Assembly (NCBI GenBank): GCA_014084085.1
Contig: NPFB01000161.1
Coordinates: 11,178 to 38,327, forward strand
Length of the DNA: 27,150 bases
Direction of reading: 5' to 3'
Origin: Hondaea fermentalgiana
Taxonomy: Eukaryota > Sar > Bigyra > Thraustochytrida > Thraustochytriidae
The position numbers and the translations under genes were made by a program. Below are positions 9,101-17,169 of this stretch, piece by piece (position 1 is the stretch's first letter; every line of letters starts with the position of its first letter). A model generated the notes under the pieces. It saw only the letters and a list, made by a program, of their open reading frames with translations. It ran no database searches and had not been told where the DNA came from.

Positions 9101-9919
9101 GAAAGCTTGGCGAGTTTTCTCAAGCGCCAAGCCATTGCAGACGCCAAGGCCAAAGAACTTCAAGATGCGTATCTCAAAGCGCTCGAGGAGGCCAAATTGC
9201 CACCCGCCGAGCTGCGAGAGGCCTGGCGTACCATGCTCAGCATGCTCGGCCCTGACCGCGAGGCAGTCTTTGCACGAGCAGTAAACGCTCTCGCTGCCAT
9301 CAGCACCAATGCACCGGCCACGCGCGAAGGCATGCATCTCGTCTATGTCTGGCTCCAAGCCGAGGAAAATGTCCTTGCCGCCTCCCCGCCTGAGGTTGCG
9401 CGCGCGTTGGCTTTGCGTCTAAGCTTTGCGCTGCACTCCTGTCGACACGAGGTGACAGTTATTGAGATGCTGGCACAGACATTTCATCTCGTGCTTGATC
9501 TCGTCGCCGAGGCGCTCGCTGAGCGCATGCGTCAACAGCGTGAACATGACGCTCTTGTTGCGCAAATGGCGCGCGAGCGTGAGGCTCGAGCGCAAGAGGC
9601 CTCGTCAGTATTTGCAGAAATTTACCGCACGCTTGACGGCCGGGCTTCCCTCGACGTCCCGCCGCCGGACCTCCCGCCGCCGCCGGCCTGGGCTGCCGCT
9701 TGCCTCGAGGGGCTCGCTGAGGGCGCCGCGCAGAACCGCCTCGAGACCGCTCGCGTGCGCTTCGCGGCAGTCAGTCCTCCACTCGTGGCCTCGCTCGGGT
9801 GCTTGCAGGTGACTGTGCGCCGTCTCTCCGCGAGCGCAGCGCCCGTTTTCACAGGCATTGCAGCGGTCGCAGCGCCGACATCAATCTCTCCGGAGTCCTT
9901 GCATTCGGGTTTGCAATGA
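6194..9919 (+). CDS. Large armadillo-type helical repeat protein, function unknown
   Basis: 1241 residues from ATG 6194 (A at -3). The first ~22 residues are Arg-rich and almost free of acidic residues, so a targeting peptide is possible. Residues about 25-250 are helical, with coiled-coil-like stretches around 200-240. Residues about 515-915 form successive two- or three-helix units with armadillo/HEAT-like spacing (for example LARHLAHPNLVAIACQALSE and LQHACGVIRVLTES). An acidic Ser/Glu/Asp-rich linker follows (about 916-960), then charged helices (about 968-1040), a coiled coil (about 1105-1145) and a Pro-rich segment (about 1153-1165). Armadillo proteins are protein-binding scaffolds; no catalytic motif is visible. 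The last 35 codons lie in a 159-bp tandem duplication. I cannot place it in a named family. Confidence 0.85.
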   Translation: MSRLAQRRLARAPRRKNRRRLSSAEDLAESSQERIEIIARLARISALRGLARICEMCKASGGSHCARVEKAAFALLRALLCASNKLDETLASDHDAALRFHTTFEQWCGGLAGRVQDATDRVDMAAKASPLHRCVRVVAIRKNLTQAALEMETLLAEYTNEFLPCLEANEQRRVKLVLECVRAHYATYEVERDMRVRDMQEEKLALAIRSKLQALHKIILMHGEELCKQHDADRARCAKIGHRMDSLGLDLAARPASVKLKPLPHSPRLLARSTADIDAFTHAEMGRLRSVPDDPRLRFSHVNNHQYFKHEPALPGLTTGILMDEAVDKELPRRKALDDFRKTTDWALADEHRLALEALAKTCFCNTQEIVQDLQALNCGELGFQTRHLGHVALHTRPSKGVIFAYLHLEGSPAKYFISLTHQREDRGDDDANQSNDAFDPWDTVDDPDEVRQATTAAAELQRMRRVIRYTLHIEHYSRLLNESNGNRVIRRLKDVRPGDTIAVDAAADQLRTNLRVFLAQANAHEVADLLARHLAHPNLVAIACQALSELLSSDDFAGSADPTRRAFLHEGGVNMLLSVVDIYRSVASGDDDNTDAAAAALQTLHTLANWREDALRQELLMHKAVARCASALYDLNAHPLALQHACGVIRVLTESESGREAVLRLPESAAYLCEAMLSCPVKRAFAPAQRLACECVANVVLENEANAAALVAAPNDVGVRFLSEVITRAPGNVSVYRSVCAALGRLARFEGRALLRCKAIALETVIHAMQRFLHDEHIQVHGLMTLAYTVQHARHQRQFILCKAQGFDRIAAVLDEPSLREAHWRAAYALCELVRGRGPRRRCSRHVLEAMHHDGIVERLVDLACPAAARSASANAIQGKPFTCDPRLVFWTFRFLRYLVRSCTREHIIRPMLDAEPLDSSASEGEGQESDDEAQSLEASGDPSQRDTATQDIPAPPPEPEVCTRGKEESLASFLKRQAIADAKAKELQDAYLKALEEAKLPPAELREAWRTMLSMLGPDREAVFARAVNALAAISTNAPATREGMHLVYVWLQAEENVLAASPPEVARALALRLSFALHSCRHEVTVIEMLAQTFHLVLDLVAEALAERMRQQREHDALVAQMAREREARAQEASSVFAEIYRTLDGRASLDVPPPDLPPPPAWAAACLEGLAEGAAQNRLETARVRFAAVSPPLVASLGCLQVTVRRLSASAAPVFTGIAAVAAPTSISPESLHSGLQ

Positions 9920-10131
9920 TTTTCTTGAGGCCTCACTACTGTCACTGTCGTCATTCAAGCCCCGAAAAACTTTGTGCGCCGTGTCTCCGCGAGCGCAGCG
10001 CCCGTTTTCACTGGCGTTGCAGCGGTCGCGGCGCCGACATCAATCTCTCCGGAGTCCTTGCATTCGGGTTTGCAATGATTTTCTTGAGGCCTCACTACTG
10101 CCACTGTCGTCATTCAAGCCAGAAAGACCTT
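9814..10131 (+). repeat. Two-copy tandem duplication, period 159 bp
   Basis: Copy 1 (9814-9972) covers the last 35 codons, the stop and 53 bp of 3' flank of the armadillo gene; copy 2 (9973-10131) follows directly. Over the first 147 bp I count five differences (9824, 9853, 9857, 9871, 9942); the last ~12 bp are diverged. The period is a multiple of three. Copy 2 has the same open frame and its own TGA at 10076-10078. Two coding differences are synonymous and two are conservative (Leu/Val, Ile/Val). Confidence 0.95.
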
Positions 10132-10782
10132 GACGCCGCCGCAACTTCTTCATGCGCTCAAAGGTCTTCCGGCTTCACGCGCTTTATTAGAGTTTTCCCA
10201 GCCAAGACCCAGGCCTGCGCTTGCGCGGGTATTGCGCGTCTACCAGCTGCTGTACGATTTGTGAAAGACATCTCGCCGCGCCATTTCTCGGTCATCTTTT
10301 TTGTCGCGCATGGTCCGTACGTCTCAGTAGTGCGCCTGCATGCGCGGGCCCAAACCCGTACTTCGCTCGACTACCTTTCGGACCACTCGTCCAGCTCTGC
10401 GCGATATCGCCTGGGCACCGGCACGCTCTTCAATCCTTGCTCGAACCATCGATCGGGCTGGACTAAGAAATGCCAATGGAGAATAGAACCCATTGTAAAT
10501 GAACATCGCTGCGCATTCAAGTGAATCTTTTGGCCCTACAAGGGGTATAGTTGAGTCTTGGATGGGCTCACTCACATCAGAGTCGCAAATGGATGCGGCA
10601 AGATCGCAACCATCAAGCAAACGACATACGCTGGGCAGAGCGAGCAGGCGGTCGAGACGGAGCGTCGGCTGCGCTCTCGCTTGCCCGGTCTGTCTGCTGC
10701 GGCCTGGACTAGCCCATCCCCGCACGGCTTAGTCCAGCCCGTCTGGTGCTCTCCGATCCGGTCCGGGATCAGCTGGTTTCTT

Positions 10783-10822
<40 letters not shown>

Positions 10823-10835
10823 AGAGAGAAAGAAG
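9920..10835. other. Intergenic: duplicated gene tail, then MFS upstream region
   Basis: The first 210 bp belong to the tandem duplication. The rest, to 10835, has no supportable gene. A long plus-strand frame across it (9799-10524) starts at GTG and is open mainly because the duplicated unit is a multiple of three long. The end of the region carries the (GCAA)10 repeat directly before the MFS start codon. Confidence 0.65.
10783..10822. repeat. (GCAA)10 tetranucleotide repeat in the MFS 5' leader
   Basis: Ten perfect GCAA units ending 13 bp before the MFS ATG at 10836, so they probably lie in the 5' UTR or core promoter. The frame through it is open only from a GTG, so it is unlikely to be translated. 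Confidence 0.9.
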
Positions 10836-12545
10836 ATGGGTCTCGACCTGGGAAGCAGATTCACGACGCTGACGTTCTGCGTCCTGCTCGATTCGATCTG
10901 CGGTCTGCAGTATATTTACGGGACGTTTTCCGTGCCGATCAAGAACCGCTTCCAGCTGAGCCAAACGGTAATCGACAATGGCGGCCTCGCCCAAAACATA
11001 GGCAACAACTTTGGCATCTTTGCTGGCCCGCTGCTCGACGCCATCGGGCCCAAGCCAGTCATTATTGCGGCTGGTCTTGCCGGCGCCCTCTCATACATGT
11101 CCATGTTCCTCATGTATGGGGAGGAGTGGCCGGTGACGGAGCATCCGTGGATTTTGTATGTCATTCTGTTTTTCGAGGGCCAGTCGCAGATGCTGGCTGA
11201 CATGTCCATCGTCGTCACAGTCTCGCGCCGCTTCCAGGACTCGCGTGGGCTCGCCATCGGGCTCTGTAAGGCATTTCTTGGACTCAGTGGCTCCATAGCA
11301 GAGCAAATCCAGGTCACCTTTTTCCCTGCCGATGTGGGCCACGAGGACGACCCAAAGGAGCTCCCTTTTGTGCTCTTTCTCAGTATCTACTTTATGTGCA
11401 TCTGCTTCATCGTCGCCGTCTTTGTGCAAGCTGGCAATCCGGAGGAAGTATTCACGAGCGCGGAGCGTGTCTGCCGCCGCATCAAGGCCGTCAAAGTCAT
11501 CACATCTGCGCTCAAGGTCATGCCTGTACTTCTCGCTCTCCTCTTGGGGTCCATCATTTGGAAATTCAAGCAGGGCGAGGCTTCATCCTCGCGAACCGTG
11601 GAGATTATCTTCTCCGTGTCCATTTTCATTTGCTTCGGCACATTGCTCGCGCTGATTGCGCGCGGCAACGACGGAGATGCCAAAATTATTGTCGCCATGG
11701 ACGAGCGGGAAGGGGAGGCGGGAAACCGCGAGCTCGATCGCGATGAGGCAGCAAATTTCACTCAGGGTGCAAACGAAGCGAACGGGGGTAATGCGCTGAC
11801 TGCGCCTCTGCTGGAAAATGCAGAAGTGGATGCATTGGATGCTTCGGGCGTCGACGAAACTCACGAAGCGGTTCCTGCTACCGACGTGACTGTATGGACC
11901 GCGATGCGGGATCCTGCCTTTTGGTTCCACGCAATGGCACTGCTGGTGGGCTGGGGCGCCGCGCTCACGCTGATTAACAATGTGGGTCAGATCTGCCAAG
12001 TGGTTGGTCTCTCACAGGGCAGCAAGGATCTCGCGCCGAGTCTCATTTCCATTTTCAATTGCATTGGCCGTCTCGGGGCCGGACTTTCGTCCGACGAGCT
12101 CGTGCGCCGAGGCGTTCACCGCCCTGTCGTCTTTGGAGTCTTGGTGACCTTTTTGGGCTTGGTGACCCTCCTGCTAAGCCTCGCGACGCCAATCACTTTT
12201 TATGCTGCGACGGTTCTCGTGGGCCTGACGTACGGCGCTCTCAACGTATTGAGTCCTGCCATCCTCGGGGATCTCTTTGGCGTCAAGAATATTGGCGCAC
12301 TCTACTCGGCAACGATGCTGGCTGTAATTGGCGGTTCTTTTTTCATTGCCAACAAACTTTTTGCTGTGGTGTACGAGGCTCATGCACAGCGTGATGCTCA
12401 TGGACGCGAGTTTTGCGTAGGGGCCTCTTGCATTCAAACTTCCACGCGCGTGACCGCGCTTCTTTGCATCGTCATCGGCACAATCCACGCCACATTCTTT
12501 TACCGACGCTTTGCTGCCGCGCCTCTTTGTGGAAGCCGACGATAA
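10836..12545 (+). CDS. Nodulin-like / NFD4-type major facilitator superfamily transporter
   Basis: 569 residues from ATG 10836, which has a strong context (AAGAAGATGG). The N-terminal half begins with a helix and then GLQYIYGTFSVPIKNRF (23-39), the hallmark start of nodulin-like MFS proteins. A Gly-rich helix follows (NIGNNFGIFAGPLLDAIGP, 54-72). About six membrane helices lie in residues 10-275. A hydrophilic, acidic loop (276-356) carries a dileucine-like APLLE (323-327), a possible vacuolar or endosomal sorting signal. The C-terminal half starts with DPAFWFHAMALLVGWGAALT (359-378), then NNVGQICQ, and has about six more helices to 555. Relatives occur in plants, fungi and stramenopiles, some as vacuolar or organic-anion carriers. 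The substrate cannot be read from sequence. The gene converges on the SLC12 gene 625 bp away. Confidence 0.9.
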   Translation: MGLDLGSRFTTLTFCVLLDSICGLQYIYGTFSVPIKNRFQLSQTVIDNGGLAQNIGNNFGIFAGPLLDAIGPKPVIIAAGLAGALSYMSMFLMYGEEWPVTEHPWILYVILFFEGQSQMLADMSIVVTVSRRFQDSRGLAIGLCKAFLGLSGSIAEQIQVTFFPADVGHEDDPKELPFVLFLSIYFMCICFIVAVFVQAGNPEEVFTSAERVCRRIKAVKVITSALKVMPVLLALLLGSIIWKFKQGEASSSRTVEIIFSVSIFICFGTLLALIARGNDGDAKIIVAMDEREGEAGNRELDRDEAANFTQGANEANGGNALTAPLLENAEVDALDASGVDETHEAVPATDVTVWTAMRDPAFWFHAMALLVGWGAALTLINNVGQICQVVGLSQGSKDLAPSLISIFNCIGRLGAGLSSDELVRRGVHRPVVFGVLVTFLGLVTLLLSLATPITFYAATVLVGLTYGALNVLSPAILGDLFGVKNIGALYSATMLAVIGGSFFIANKLFAVVYEAHAQRDAHGREFCVGASCIQTSTRVTALLCIVIGTIHATFFYRRFAAAPLCGSRR

Positions 12546-12836
12546 TAATTCCAGCAGCGAACGCAAGAATGCCAGCGGCGGCGGCGATGGCAACGGCACC
12601 GGCAACAGCAAAAATGATGAGGACAGTAACACAAAGGCTCGGCAATTGCGTTCTGCAGCGTTTGCACGTATCATAGGTCAAGTCGAGGGCCTCTCTTTCC
12701 CTTTCTCCTCTCTTTCACTGTAAGCAAGAATCCTGAACGTATAAATGTATTGACATGACTTTGATTGCTTGGATGATAGACCGGCTCGTCTTTTCAAGAA
12801 GAAAATACCTGAGAATGTCGCGGTCGCTTGCAGAGC

Positions 12837-12897
<61 letters not shown>

Positions 12898-13170
12898 GTG
12901 AATTTAACAGCAGTTGTGGACCTCGTCGGCCGGTAGCGCATCGAGGGCTGGTGCAGAACCATCACTGAGCATGCAAGTTTTCATATCAAGAAATGTATTG
13001 AGAGTGAATGACATTGCAATTAGATTTGATGGAAAGGCTCGCACACGGGAAAGAATAATTCCAACCGGTTGACTGCCTCCTGCAGAAAAGGATTCGATTG
13101 TGCATTGGAGTGAGTGAAGAAGAGAGAAACGCACGGAGCGATGGCGGCAAACAGGAGAGAGAACCCGTAT
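12546..13170. other. Convergent 3' intergenic region with a CA microsatellite
   Basis: Lies between the stop codons of the MFS (+) and SLC12 (-) genes. It contains a GTATAAATG stretch near 12738, where the MFS 3' UTR could end, and the long CA repeat at 12840-12892. A GC-rich Asn/Ser/Gly-coding stretch continues just past the MFS stop, but the stop itself is clear. No gene is seen. Confidence 0.65.
12840..12892. repeat. (CA)26 dinucleotide microsatellite
   Basis: 53 bp of uninterrupted alternating C and A. It has Z-DNA-forming potential and is likely polymorphic. Confidence 0.97.
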
Positions 13171-16100
13171 CTAGTGCACGAAGCGCTCAGCGATTTCAGC
13201 ATCGTCAAAGGGAGTGTGCACGAAGAGTACACGCTCAAGGTTGTAAGAAAGACGGTCCATGAAGTCAATGTAGCTCTCGCTCGTCTCCTCTGTTGGCATG
13301 GGCAAATTGCAGATGACGAGCTGAGCGTCCTTCGAATGCTCGAACATGAGATTGCCAAAACTGGCGACAGCACGAGCACGGAGGGCCTCCGCATTTTCTT
13401 CTTTCTTATCTTTGGGTTTCTTGCCATCGGTGTTGTTATCATTGTCGTCATCGCCATCGTTCTCGTTCTCGTCCCCCTCTGACATAGCAGACAGCTTAAA
13501 GAGACTTTGAAGGGTTGGCCGCGTCGATTCGCTGCGTTCGCGCACGCTCGGCGCCACGGTGGGCATATCCGCTACGAGCTCCTCGTCTTCGTCAAGAATT
13601 GTCTCACGGATCACGTGCTGCGTATAAGGATCAATTTGAATAACTTCCACAGACGCTTTGACTCGCATCGTATGCAGCATGTGCTCGACCTCGAGAGCGT
13701 GTTGCATCGTGTGCCAATCAGAAATCTCACTGCCCTCAACCGTGGCAAAGACGCGAATATGGCAACGCCGCCACACGCGATGCGTGAGCAAAAGACGAGC
13801 AATGACCACAGGGAGGCCGCCGTTTTTAAGGAACCACCACACGTCAATGGTGCCGACACGCTGTTTGAGGCGCGCTCCACGACGCCGCTTCCACTTGTTG
13901 TGATAGTGTAACTCGGCCTCCGCTTGTGATTCCATGTGCATGATGTCATCTTGGGCCTGATCGAATTCCTCCTCGTCGAGTTCCTCGTAGTCCAATTCGT
14001 CGTCCTCACTATCATTGGCTGCGCTTCTGTCATCAGGGATGCCGGTGCTTGCGCTGCCAGAAGCGCTCGATGCCGGCTGCTGCAAATGCTGCTGAAGGTC
14101 TTGGCGCTTGCCCTCGCGACGAGGGCGATCGGGGCCAGGGCCAAATTGCGGGGGGAGCGCGGACTCGCTGCCAAAAATGTTTGACTCAGAAAAGGCAAAC
14201 GAGTACTTGACATCGGAACCGCGGTACGGAGCGCGAATGACATCTGGGACGGCGTTGGGATCCTCGTTATTCTTGCCAGGAGCGGGCGACGTCTCGTGCG
14301 GGTTCGATGTGGCCATGACAGATGCGACGGCGACAGCTGCAGTCACGTCGATGGTATTGCTTCCAGAACGCGTGCGTCCGCGTTGGGCGGCGCCCACGGA
14401 TGTGGTCGATGCTGGGTTCGGAACGGGAATCTGCTTGGGATTTTGCTTGGGGTTCTGCAGGACCTGCTCCTGCTCTTTCATTTGCTGGTTTTGCTGCATG
14501 AATTGCTGCACAGTGTTACCAAAGCTGCCTGAGCCGCCGGACTTGCGCGACCTATTAGCGCGCGCGCGGCGGTTCTGGGCGGGTTGCGCAGCGGACTTGC
14601 TGAAACCTAGAGGCCGACGATCTTTGAGCACCACCACAATGCGCTTGGCCAGCATGCTGTTCTTGACGACATCGAGAAGTCGTGGATTGGTCCAATTGAG
14701 AAGAATCATGTTAGGCTTGAGGTTGCCAAGACCGACCGACTGCATCATGATCATGTACGCTGCGCTCGAGGGACAATCGTTGGGGACCACAGTGACGTGC
14801 GCAAAGGCACGGGCATTGGTCGCTGTGATGAGTGCGTAGAGGCGAAGTTCCTTGAGCTGACGGAGACGATCGAGCTTGTTGAGGTCGTCGTCTTTCGATG
14901 CGCGAATTGTGCTGGCCACCACGGCAAGACGCGGCAAGACGCCGGAACCCGTGAGCTGATTCGTCAAGTGCACCATTTTCACATGGTCCTCACGCAGACC
15001 CGGATTGTCTGGATCTTCTACCATGCAAAGAACCTGCGGGTCCCAGTGCGGCGGCTCGTCGGGCACAAGAGCGGTTTCTTCGTGCACTGCGCGAAGCACG
15101 GCGTCCGTGGACAGTTCCTGACCCATGTTCTTGCCAACTGTCTCGAGGGTGCGCCGCAGACGCTCGATGATTTCGCGATGATCAACAAAGTGATCCGCCA
15201 AAATATGGTCGAGAGCACGACCTTGTGCCAAGGCGCGCGTGCCCAGACCTTTGCGACGCGGCTCCTCAACGACGCGCGCAATGATCAAGAGAGCCGTAGC
15301 CAGTGAGAGCGTCACCACGGCCTGGATCCAGGAGATATAGAACATGAGCACGACCGTCGTGATGAGGCCCAGCGCGGCGGTAGACCAGTGGTAGTATACA
15401 AAGGTTGGCCTCCACGACGAGTGCCGCTGTACTTCGTTGAGCAGCAACGACAGGTGCATGTGTCCGTAAGCTTGGAGAAAAAACATGGTTACAACCGTGG
15501 CGAGATCCTCAAAGTATGCGCTTGGCGTGAAGAGCAGGAAGAAGTTGATGGGCACACTGACCATGGCAATGGCGCGCACGGGTTGACCCTTGGAGTTGAC
15601 CTTGTGCAACCCGAGGCGCGGCAGAAAGGAAAAGAGACCATCCGCCGCCACTGCCTGCAAAATGGTGGGCCCAATCTCGAGGAGCTCTACGCAGGCACCG
15701 ATACCCACGGCCACCGTGGCAATGAGTGCAATGTATTGTGTTGGCCAGGCGAGACGATCGAACAAGAGGAAGTCTACCTTGAGCAATTCGCGCTGCGCTA
15801 CCGCAGCCAGCAGGAGGAAAAAGGTGATGTAGACGGCAAAACTCGTGAGAATGGCAAAGCCGGTGCCCCGGATGATGCTCTTGTTGGGGGTCTCAAGGTC
15901 GGCCGCCTTATTGGCGCCCTGGAAAATGCCCAGGAACATGGGGAAGATGATGGAAAGGGCCGCCGCGGGATCGCGCGTCGAGTTCTCTTCCACCATGGTG
16001 CGCGTGACCCCAAAGTCATTGTACAGAACATCCTCGTCCTGTGAGGGCAAGGAAAAGTCGGGGCGTGCATTGGCAAGAAAGGTGTCCAAATTAAGGCCGG

Positions 16101-17124
16101 TGAATCCCGGAACGTCCCCGACGGCGCCAGTCCAGCCGGTGGGCGTGAGAAAAATTCCGAGGAAGCCGAGCAAAAACGTCATGATGACGCCAACAAGAAT
16201 GACTGTCGCCATGACGTGCACCACGTGAAGCTTGGTGGTGCGGATGAAAGCCAGCAGAAAGAGGACTGGGACGCCGATGGCGAACTGGTCAATGTACTGC
16301 GACGAGGTGATGCTAATGCCCTCGTAAGAGTCGGTGCCGGCAAGAATATAGTCAATGGCTTGCACGGCACCCAAAAGTTCGACCGAGGCCATGGTCGTCA
16401 TGCCAAAGTAATAGAGTAGACAAATGACGCCAGCCATGTCTGACCCGAGATTACGCTTCAGGATGCCAAAGGATCCGCCCGAGTAGTTGCTCGAATTGCT
16501 GAGTACCGTACACAAGGAAAGAGTGGTTAGAATTTGGGCTGCCGCAGCGAGGATCACAAAGCCCACACTCATGGCCCATCCGGCATAGGCGACGATGACG
16601 CCAAAGCGGATAAAGATCAGGACACCCCACATGCTTGCGACGACGGGAATGTAGACGCCCATAAAGGTTCCTTGCTTCTTCTTTTTCTTTTTGGGTTTTC
16701 TCGTGAGGCGTCGCCCACTGTCATCTGGGCGCCTCATGCGTTGGCTCCCTCCCTTGCTGTCCCTGCTTCCGACGCTCTCTGAGCGCCGTCGCGAGGGCGA
16801 TTCAAGGATTCCGCTGCCCAGTCGCTGCGAGCCTCTCTCGTATTGCAGCAGGGTCCCGGGATGACGCATCGAGTGCTCATTCCACGTGAGCACGGCAGAT
16901 TGACGCACCGAGGAGGTCTTGGCATGGGCCGTGGAGAAGAGCGCCTCCGTCGCAGACGGGCCTCCGCGACCTGTTGCCCCGGCGTCATTCGCAGGGCCGC
17001 CGTTGTACGAGGACAAGAAGTTGCTGGCCAAGGCCGTGACGCCCGCGGCTCCGCGCCAGCGCGAGCCTCCCAGTGCCTCTTGCACGCCACCATTCTGGCC
17101 GGCAGCACGGTTCGGCGGGAGCAT
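13171..17124 (-). CDS. SLC12-family cation-chloride cotransporter, KCC-like, with altered K+-site residues
   Basis: 1317 residues from ATG 17124 to TAG 13171. A disordered basic N-terminus ends in a Lys run (about 143-150). Membrane segments run from about 153 to 617: TM1 MGVYIPVVASMWGVLIFIRF (155-174), TM3 around LLYYFGMTTMASVELLG (236-252), and TM6 with FPMFLGIFQGANKAADL (394-410). The large outer loop between TM5 and TM6 (about 328-387), with an NST glycosylation site (381-383), is the KCC arrangement. The cytoplasmic domain has SVGLGNLKPNMILLNW (796-811) and TIDVWWFLKNGG (1092-1103), both classic for the family. A ~250-residue low-complexity insertion (about 840-1090; Gln-, Ser- and Asp/Glu-rich) splits this domain, and a second acidic one lies at 1215-1245. 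The Na+-site Ser pair of NKCCs is Gly-Ala here (476-477), as in KCCs. The K+-ligand Tyr and Thr positions read Glu249 and Leu398, so the transported ions are uncertain. Confidence 0.93.
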   Translation of the reverse strand: MLPPNRAAGQNGGVQEALGGSRWRGAAGVTALASNFLSSYNGGPANDAGATGRGGPSATEALFSTAHAKTSSVRQSAVLTWNEHSMRHPGTLLQYERGSQRLGSGILESPSRRRSESVGSRDSKGGSQRMRRPDDSGRRLTRKPKKKKKKQGTFMGVYIPVVASMWGVLIFIRFGVIVAYAGWAMSVGFVILAAAAQILTTLSLCTVLSNSSNYSGGSFGILKRNLGSDMAGVICLLYYFGMTTMASVELLGAVQAIDYILAGTDSYEGISITSSQYIDQFAIGVPVLFLLAFIRTTKLHVVHVMATVILVGVIMTFLLGFLGIFLTPTGWTGAVGDVPGFTGLNLDTFLANARPDFSLPSQDEDVLYNDFGVTRTMVEENSTRDPAAALSIIFPMFLGIFQGANKAADLETPNKSIIRGTGFAILTSFAVYITFFLLLAAVAQRELLKVDFLLFDRLAWPTQYIALIATVAVGIGACVELLEIGPTILQAVAADGLFSFLPRLGLHKVNSKGQPVRAIAMVSVPINFFLLFTPSAYFEDLATVVTMFFLQAYGHMHLSLLLNEVQRHSSWRPTFVYYHWSTAALGLITTVVLMFYISWIQAVVTLSLATALLIIARVVEEPRRKGLGTRALAQGRALDHILADHFVDHREIIERLRRTLETVGKNMGQELSTDAVLRAVHEETALVPDEPPHWDPQVLCMVEDPDNPGLREDHVKMVHLTNQLTGSGVLPRLAVVASTIRASKDDDLNKLDRLRQLKELRLYALITATNARAFAHVTVVPNDCPSSAAYMIMMQSVGLGNLKPNMILLNWTNPRLLDVVKNSMLAKRIVVVLKDRRPLGFSKSAAQPAQNRRARANRSRKSGGSGSFGNTVQQFMQQNQQMKEQEQVLQNPKQNPKQIPVPNPASTTSVGAAQRGRTRSGSNTIDVTAAVAVASVMATSNPHETSPAPGKNNEDPNAVPDVIRAPYRGSDVKYSFAFSESNIFGSESALPPQFGPGPDRPRREGKRQDLQQHLQQPASSASGSASTGIPDDRSAANDSEDDELDYEELDEEEFDQAQDDIMHMESQAEAELHYHNKWKRRRGARLKQRVGTIDVWWFLKNGGLPVVIARLLLTHRVWRRCHIRVFATVEGSEISDWHTMQHALEVEHMLHTMRVKASVEVIQIDPYTQHVIRETILDEDEELVADMPTVAPSVRERSESTRPTLQSLFKLSAMSEGDENENDGDDDNDNNTDGKKPKDKKEENAEALRARAVASFGNLMFEHSKDAQLVICNLPMPTEETSESYIDFMDRLSYNLERVLFVHTPFDDAEIAERFVH

Positions 17125-17140
17125 CTTCGTTCGCTCTCGC

Positions 17141-17169
17141 GCTGCTGCTGCTGCTGCTGCTGCTGCTGC
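17141..17169. repeat. (GCT)n repeat in the SLC12 5' leader
   Basis: Nine to ten GCT units ending 17 bp upstream of the SLC12 start codon, on the transcribed strand as AGC/CAG units. Confidence 0.9.

Noticed and set aside
9799..10524. 241-codon plus-strand frame containing two near-identical 53-residue repeats
   Set aside because: It starts at GTG, overlaps the armadillo gene end in another frame, and owes its repeat to the 159-bp duplication, whose coding frame is the armadillo one.
13114..16044. Plus-strand frames across the SLC12 gene (for example 14108-14839 and 15388-16044)
   Set aside because: Antisense shadows of a clearly coding minus-strand gene.
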